Source of the DNA: Solen grandis
Taxonomy: Eukaryota; Mollusca; Bivalvia; Adapedonta; Solenidae
Direction of reading: 5' to 3'
Length of the DNA stretch: 64,000 bases
Assembly (NCBI GenBank): GCA_021229015.1
Contig: CM037794.1
Span: forward strand, 39,837,496-39,901,495
The notes under the pieces are model-generated. The model made no database searches. It had not been told where the DNA came from and worked only from the letters and a program-made list of their open reading frames with translations. Below, piece after piece: positions 60,351-64,000 of this stretch. A program made the translations under genes and the position numbers. Position 1 is the stretch's first letter. Every line of letters begins with the position of its first letter.

Positions 60351-60930
60351 GCCCATTATATTTAATAACGATTCAATTTTTATGAAAAAGAAGATATAAA
60401 ATAACCATAACATATTGTAGACTAACACAAATGGTACATAATTTATATATATTTGCTGTAAAATAATAATTAAAGACATTGAAAATGTTTATCAAATTAC
60501 GCAATGTAGTATTTTGGATGGATGTCATATACTGTCATATATATTGTTTATATTTTGCATTAAGAGGGCCTATAATTGGAAATAACTTGAATTTGAAAAA
60601 ATGTTGCCGAATCACAATTTGTTTATCTGCTACGTCATCAGTTAATGTACTCTTGATTCGTTAAGGGGCACATACAGAAATTCTATGGAAAGCGTCAGAA
60701 AATTGACAAAAATATGCGAATATACAAATCATTATTTTTTTGTAATCAGCTGAATGATGAAAGTAAAAGATTCTTTTCTATTTATGCATTTTAGCAAAAT
60801 TGTTGTCAATGAAAATATACAGATTGCATCTCATAACAAATTTGTAGCACACACTTTCCTTTTTTGTCTGAAGAATACACACTGCTTTTTAAGAAAAATG
60901 GGCCTTTAATGACATCTAAGTTTTATGATG
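60351..60930. repeat. Dispersed repeat, copy 2 (in the cutC intron)
   Basis: Matches 55021-55500 in order and orientation, from CCCATTATAT and ATTCAATTTTTATGAAAAAGAAG to GAATACACACTGCTTTTT and AAATGGGCCTTTAA. It has about 150 bp of extra sequence between 60665 and 60860. Confidence 0.7.
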
Positions 60931-60949
60931 ATACCTCCAAACAAAAGTT

Positions 60950-61176
60950 ATAGTATAGGAAAAACAGCGAAGGGGAATAACTAAAATATTATAAAGTAAA
61001 GAGTTACAGTTCCTTTGCACTTCACTTCTACTCAATGAGATGTAACCACATGAAGTGTAAGGTTTATAACTAAAATAGTTTTAGAGTTATGTTTTAATCA
61101 AAGTGTGACAAATGGACATCCAGATGGACGGACAAACAGCCAGACGAATGATCACTCCGCCTTCAGCGGGGGATAA
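60950..61176 (+). mobile_element. Single-unit element with GGAC link and 3' hairpin
   Basis: GGGGAATAACTAAAATATTA, AAAGAGTTACAGTTCC and ATGAAGTGTAAGGTTTATAA form one unit related in wording to 56560-57165. GGACATCCAGATGGACGGACAAACAGCCAGACG follows. The terminal inverted pair ATCACTCCGC / GCGGGGGAT (61151-61174) ends in AATAAA. Confidence 0.6.
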
Positions 61177-61442
61177 TAAATTGTCTCCTGAGATAAAAAG
61201 AGGTACTTAATTTCTCCATACCACTAGATAATTTAATTTCAAAGTGCGCTTCATTTATGTTAGTGTGTTGCTTAAACAACTAAGAATTACCTTATTTATT
61301 TAAAACTTGTTTATGCATTGCTAGCTTCTTACACAATGATTAGAGGCTTATTTCATATATTTGCTCATTTATAATCAAGTGAGTGATTATCAATCAGACT
61401 GATTAGACTATCCAAATACTATATGTCTGTACCTCATGGTAA

Positions 61443-61800
61443 ATGGGCAGAAAGGCCCGAAACCTAAAAGGCCCATATGGAAAAGCCCGGATCTTTCAAA
61501 GTGTACCAGAAAGGCCCACTTTCAAATTTTCTCAGAAAGGCCCACTCTTTAAACGTAACAGAATTTTAAAGGCCCCTTTTAAAGTATTACAGAAAAAAAA
61601 AAAAAAGTGTTACAGAAAGACCTAGTTCTCAAAATGTTACAGAAAGACCCAGTCTTTCAAAGTGTTACAGGAAGACCCAGTCTTCAAAAGTGTTACAGAA
61701 AGACCCAGTCTCTCAAAGTGTTAAAGACCCAGCCTTTCAAAGTGTTACAGAAAGACCCACTTTCAATGTGTACCAGAAAGGTCTGAAATATAAGTTGAAA
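61443..61800. repeat. 28-bp minisatellite
   Basis: Tandem AGACCCAGTCTTTCAAAGTG-TTACAGAA units. The AGACCC starts at 61645, 61673 and 61701 give a period of exactly 28 bp. The 5' part (61443-61620) is a diverged AAAGGCCCAC version. The period is not a multiple of three, so the 60-codon frame here is not a gene. Confidence 0.85.
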
Positions 61801-62091
61801 AAGGCCTATATAGGTTTTGATTAGTATTAATGTATTCATTTTAGAAAATATTTACTTTACTTTTTCATGTTTCAGAAAAAATGATAGTGAATGTCACAAC
61901 ATGATCTTGCCATGTTTATTCTTTCCTCCCTGTCATAATCATATGGTGTTCTAGATGAAGTAATAAAAAAAAACTATTTTTCCACATTATTTTCATGATC
62001 TTTGTCTTAAATATTTTCAAGTAGGCCTTTTTATATCATTAATCAAAATAAATAACATATAAAGTATTTGCTTTATATTTTTTTTTTTTAA

Positions 62092-62259
62092 GTATTGCAG
62101 GCTGATCAGGTTTTATGTTGTTCGCTGCTCCTCAGTGGTCTGGAAGTGAGGACTTTATAATTAAATTTGGTAAGGTTTAACTGTAGTTTTCTGCAGATCA
62201 GGCTTTATATGGTACCTATTGAGTGCGTCAAAATGAGTCTATATGAGGGAAAGGGTTAA
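62092..62259 (-). mobile_element. TTAA-MITE relative, one end truncated
   Basis: In reverse complement it matches 24191-24320: TTAACCCTTTCCCTCATATA, GACTCATTTTGACGCACTCA, ATAGGTACCATATAAAGCCT, CAGACCACTGAGGAGCA. TTAA is kept at 62256-62259. The other terminal inverted repeat is missing. Confidence 0.75.
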
Positions 62260-62485
62260 ATTCATAACATTTAATGTGTCATTGCCAAGTTAGGGAGTAG
62301 GTTAATATTATTCATCACAAATTATAAATATGATCAAGAAATGATTTATAAATCTCAATATTTGATAATCAAATATTAAATAATCATGTTAACAATAAAT
62401 AGGCCTTTTAGGTCCATTCTTTTCTGGACCAGGCTATTCCAGTCTTTGACTTTTTCAGTTCCAGACCTTTCTGACCTTAATTTAC

Positions 62486-62619
62486 CTGTCTGATCATCTG
62501 ACAGATGGTGGGCAAGCCTTCCAAAGCGGAGGAATCACCTCCACTGGTGAGGACACGTGTAAAGCCAAGTGAGATAACCGTCTCCAGGGCAACAAGTACA
62601 TCTGGCGTCATGTCAATGG
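62486..62619 (-). CDS. cutC: CutC-type copper homeostasis protein, internal exon (gene continues past the window end)
   Basis: A 134-nt exon: two bases completing a codon begun in the preceding exon, then 44 codons. It reads IDMTPDVLVALETVISLG, then FTRVLTSGGDSSALEGLP, then TICQMIRQ. This is the block after the 'TFHRAFD' strand of CutC; LTSG.DSSALEGLP is the family signature. The acceptor is CTGTTGTAG (62620-62628), chosen because the alternative AG 14 bases upstream would put an in-frame TAG in the exon. The donor is GTAAAT. With the two downstream exons it gives 128 residues of a protein that is usually about 250-275 long, so the N-terminal half must lie beyond position 64000. Confidence 0.93.
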
Positions 62620-62667
62620 CTACAACAGAATGGCTAAAACAGTGAAAAAAGCAGAAGTGTGGTAAAA

Positions 62668-62950
62668 TAGGCACAATAGCTCAGTGGTAGGGTGTCTGCT
62701 TTGAGTTTAGGAGGTCTGGAGTTTGAATCCCAGCTAGGGCACTTCCTCCAGTGACCGTGTCAAACCAAAGACGTATAAAATTGGTACCAGATGTACCCTT
62801 GCCTGGCACTCGGCAAAATTGGCTTGCTATGGGAACTCAGAGTTCTCAGTACTTGTTGGCATCAGACTACAGTTACCTCCCCCTGGTTGACCAAGATACC
62901 GAAGTACTTAACCAGAAAACAGTGCTACTGATTGATGTATTTTTTTAGTG
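62668..62950 (+). mobile_element. tRNA-derived SINE
   Basis: The head has ATAGCTCAGTGGTAGGGTG (A-box), CTGCTTTGAGTTTAGGAGG and GAGTTTGAATCCCAG (B-box). The body carries AAGACGTATAAAATTGGTAC, CTTGCCTGGCACTCGGCA and AGTACTTGTTGGCATCAGAC, phrases I associate with a mollusc SINE family. The tRNA-like part is about 73 nt but its acceptor ends pair poorly, so it is not called a tRNA gene. It lies in the cutC intron upstream of the 62.5-kb exon, on the opposite strand. Confidence 0.65.
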
Positions 62951-63711
62951 AAAAGTTGAATGAAAGAGAAGAGATAAAATGCATTTTCTGTCAGAGGAGA
63001 CCTACAATGAAGGCAGTTGTCAATATTTTTAGGGTTTATGTTCTGAATGTGTTTCTTTGGACATAGTTCAACCATTCATTATGATTTAGGCACCATAACA
63101 ACTTTATTGCTAGCTTAAGAATGACCCATCTGGTCATACTCTATGGACTTAATACTGAAGAATAACACAACAACTCAGGCAGTGGTTCCCTGCGCACTCC
63201 CCTACCCACAACAGTTTACCTTTCTGTCATTTTTTCATTTCACATGCTTCAAGAAAACAATGTTAAGTTCATTATTTCAGACTTCCAGTGTATGGTCATA
63301 TTAATTTATACAGCATGTTGTATAAGAAAAAAAAAATGCTGTTCCCTTTAATGTTAAGTTCATTATTACAGACCTGTGTATGGTCATATTGATTTGTACA
63401 GCATGTTGTATAAGCCGAGTTACAAAACCAGGATGAATTTCATAAAGAATCTAGGGGTCTCATTATCACATCTTCAGTATCAGTAACAGGGAACACCTCA
63501 TATGTTGTGAAACCAGGTTTGCAACCATTTTGACTACATGAACTAGGAATGAAATGGTATGAGACAATACAATAGTTACTGCAATGTGATACTTTGTCTT
63601 ACAGTAAGGCAGTGAGTTTGGTACCCTGTACATTACATGGTATATTTGGTACAGTGTAGAAATCAGCCTAAGCAAATGTCCTATCTGCTAATGTACCCAA
63701 GTAAAATCCTA
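62951..63711. other. cutC upstream intron, nothing recognised
   Basis: I searched the minus strand for the missing CutC exons (TFHRAFD, ADG.VFG) and found none. ATTT(C/A)AGAC...GTGTATGGTCATATT...TACAGCATGTTGTATAAG occurs twice, near 63275 and 63365, as a short direct repeat. Confidence 0.4.
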
Positions 63712-63800
63712 CCGCCCCGAGCTGGAATCGAACTTGGGACCTTCAGTATGCAAATCGGACACTCTACCACGTCGCCAAAAAAGCTAGCTCTATGACAAGA
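63708..63800 (-). mobile_element. tRNA-like SINE head
   Basis: On the minus strand it reads GAGCTAGCTTTTTTGGCGAC, GTGGTAGAGTGTCCGATTTG, CATACTGAAGG, TCCCAAGTTCGATTCCAGC. D-arm, anticodon-arm and T-arm (B-box GTTCGATTCC) like segments are present, but the acceptor/D region is interrupted by a T run. The sequence continues into unrelated body sequence, as in a SINE. Not a functional tRNA. Confidence 0.6.
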
Positions 63801-64000
63801 TAGTACAAGTGCCATTTTATACCTCTACTACACATAGCCAGTGAAATGCAACATTCTTTCTTGACCTTTACTGTTTCTAGATACAAATAAAAGCCTCTAT
63901 GCAGATGGCGTTAAAATTATTGCAATCACCCATTTTGCAGGTGGAAGTTTTGTAAGTACTTCAGAGCACGAAAGATATCACAGTTTGCAAGCTTTGCCAG

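Larger units (their letters stand above)
57901..62485 (-). other. cutC intron (about 4.6 kb) rich in repeats
   Basis: The donor is GTAAAT (62485 downward) and the acceptor TTTCTTTCAG (ending 57901). Inside are a G22 run, a palindromic MITE, a dispersed repeat copy, a hairpin-ended element, a 28-bp minisatellite and a MITE remnant, each listed separately. The stretches 58007-58581 and 58722-60350 show nothing else that I recognise, apart from a TCACCT/AGGTGTGAC-rich patch near 59005-59095. Confidence 0.85.

Noticed and set aside
61443..61625. 60-codon plus-strand ORF rich in KGP/KRN
   Set aside because: It is the frame of a 28-bp minisatellite, and the period is not divisible by three.
62668..62740. 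A possible tRNA gene on the plus strand
   Set aside because: A- and B-boxes are present but acceptor pairing is poor, and SINE body sequence follows directly.
63880..63960. A possible upstream CutC-like exon (LYADGVKI in plus-strand translation)
   Set aside because: It is on the opposite strand to the cutC exons, contains a stop in the upstream frame, and matches only three or four residues.

Overview
The window looks like genomic DNA of a bivalve mollusc. It is AT-rich and intron-rich. It is crowded with the interspersed families that start ACAAGAGGGCC(ATG)ATGGCCC and end GCTCAGGTGAGCTAAAAA, with tRNA-headed SINEs, and with repeat blocks reading GTGACCCCTGGGGCGGGGCC. I know these from clam, oyster and scallop genomes. 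The species cannot be fixed from sequence alone. Nothing prokaryotic is present and there is no CRISPR array.

Layout. (1) 1-21763 is one complex tandem array that runs into a 100-N scaffold gap (21764-21863). It is built of recurring modules of about 325 bp and 185 bp plus a hairpin minisatellite. Its consensus is badly smeared: from 1 to about 13 kb most bases collapse into A, T, C or G runs, and it becomes cleaner towards 21.7 kb. No ORF there is credible. (2) 21864-44850 is good-quality intergenic DNA. It holds a nested SINE pair with a target-site duplication, a TTAA-flanked MITE, a fold-back element with a tRNA-like core, six large pearl/HINE-like elements with internal tandem repeats, a 3' fragment of one non-LTR retrotransposon (33857-34940), and a longer broken one (38259-40610, minus) whose ORF2 carries a 2A-like GDVEPNPGP motif just before its endonuclease. 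(3) 44850-54540 is further intergenic DNA with an ORF1p/FP-domain remnant and more tandem-repeat elements. (4) 54540-64000 contains the only host gene I can defend: the last three coding exons of a CutC-type copper homeostasis protein on the minus strand (62486-62619, 57873-57900, 55647-55873). They join in frame to 128 residues with canonical splice sites. The 5' exons lie beyond the window, and the introns are filled with repeats.

The most interesting structural signal is that several sequence-unrelated repeat families share one 3' layout: tandem units of about 156-172 bp, then a GACG/GGAC-rich microsatellite, then a terminal hairpin, often followed by TAAAAA. A local duplication (42191-44320 versus 44427-44849) supplies a near-empty site for one of these elements. 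That supports real mobility and helps fix its ends.
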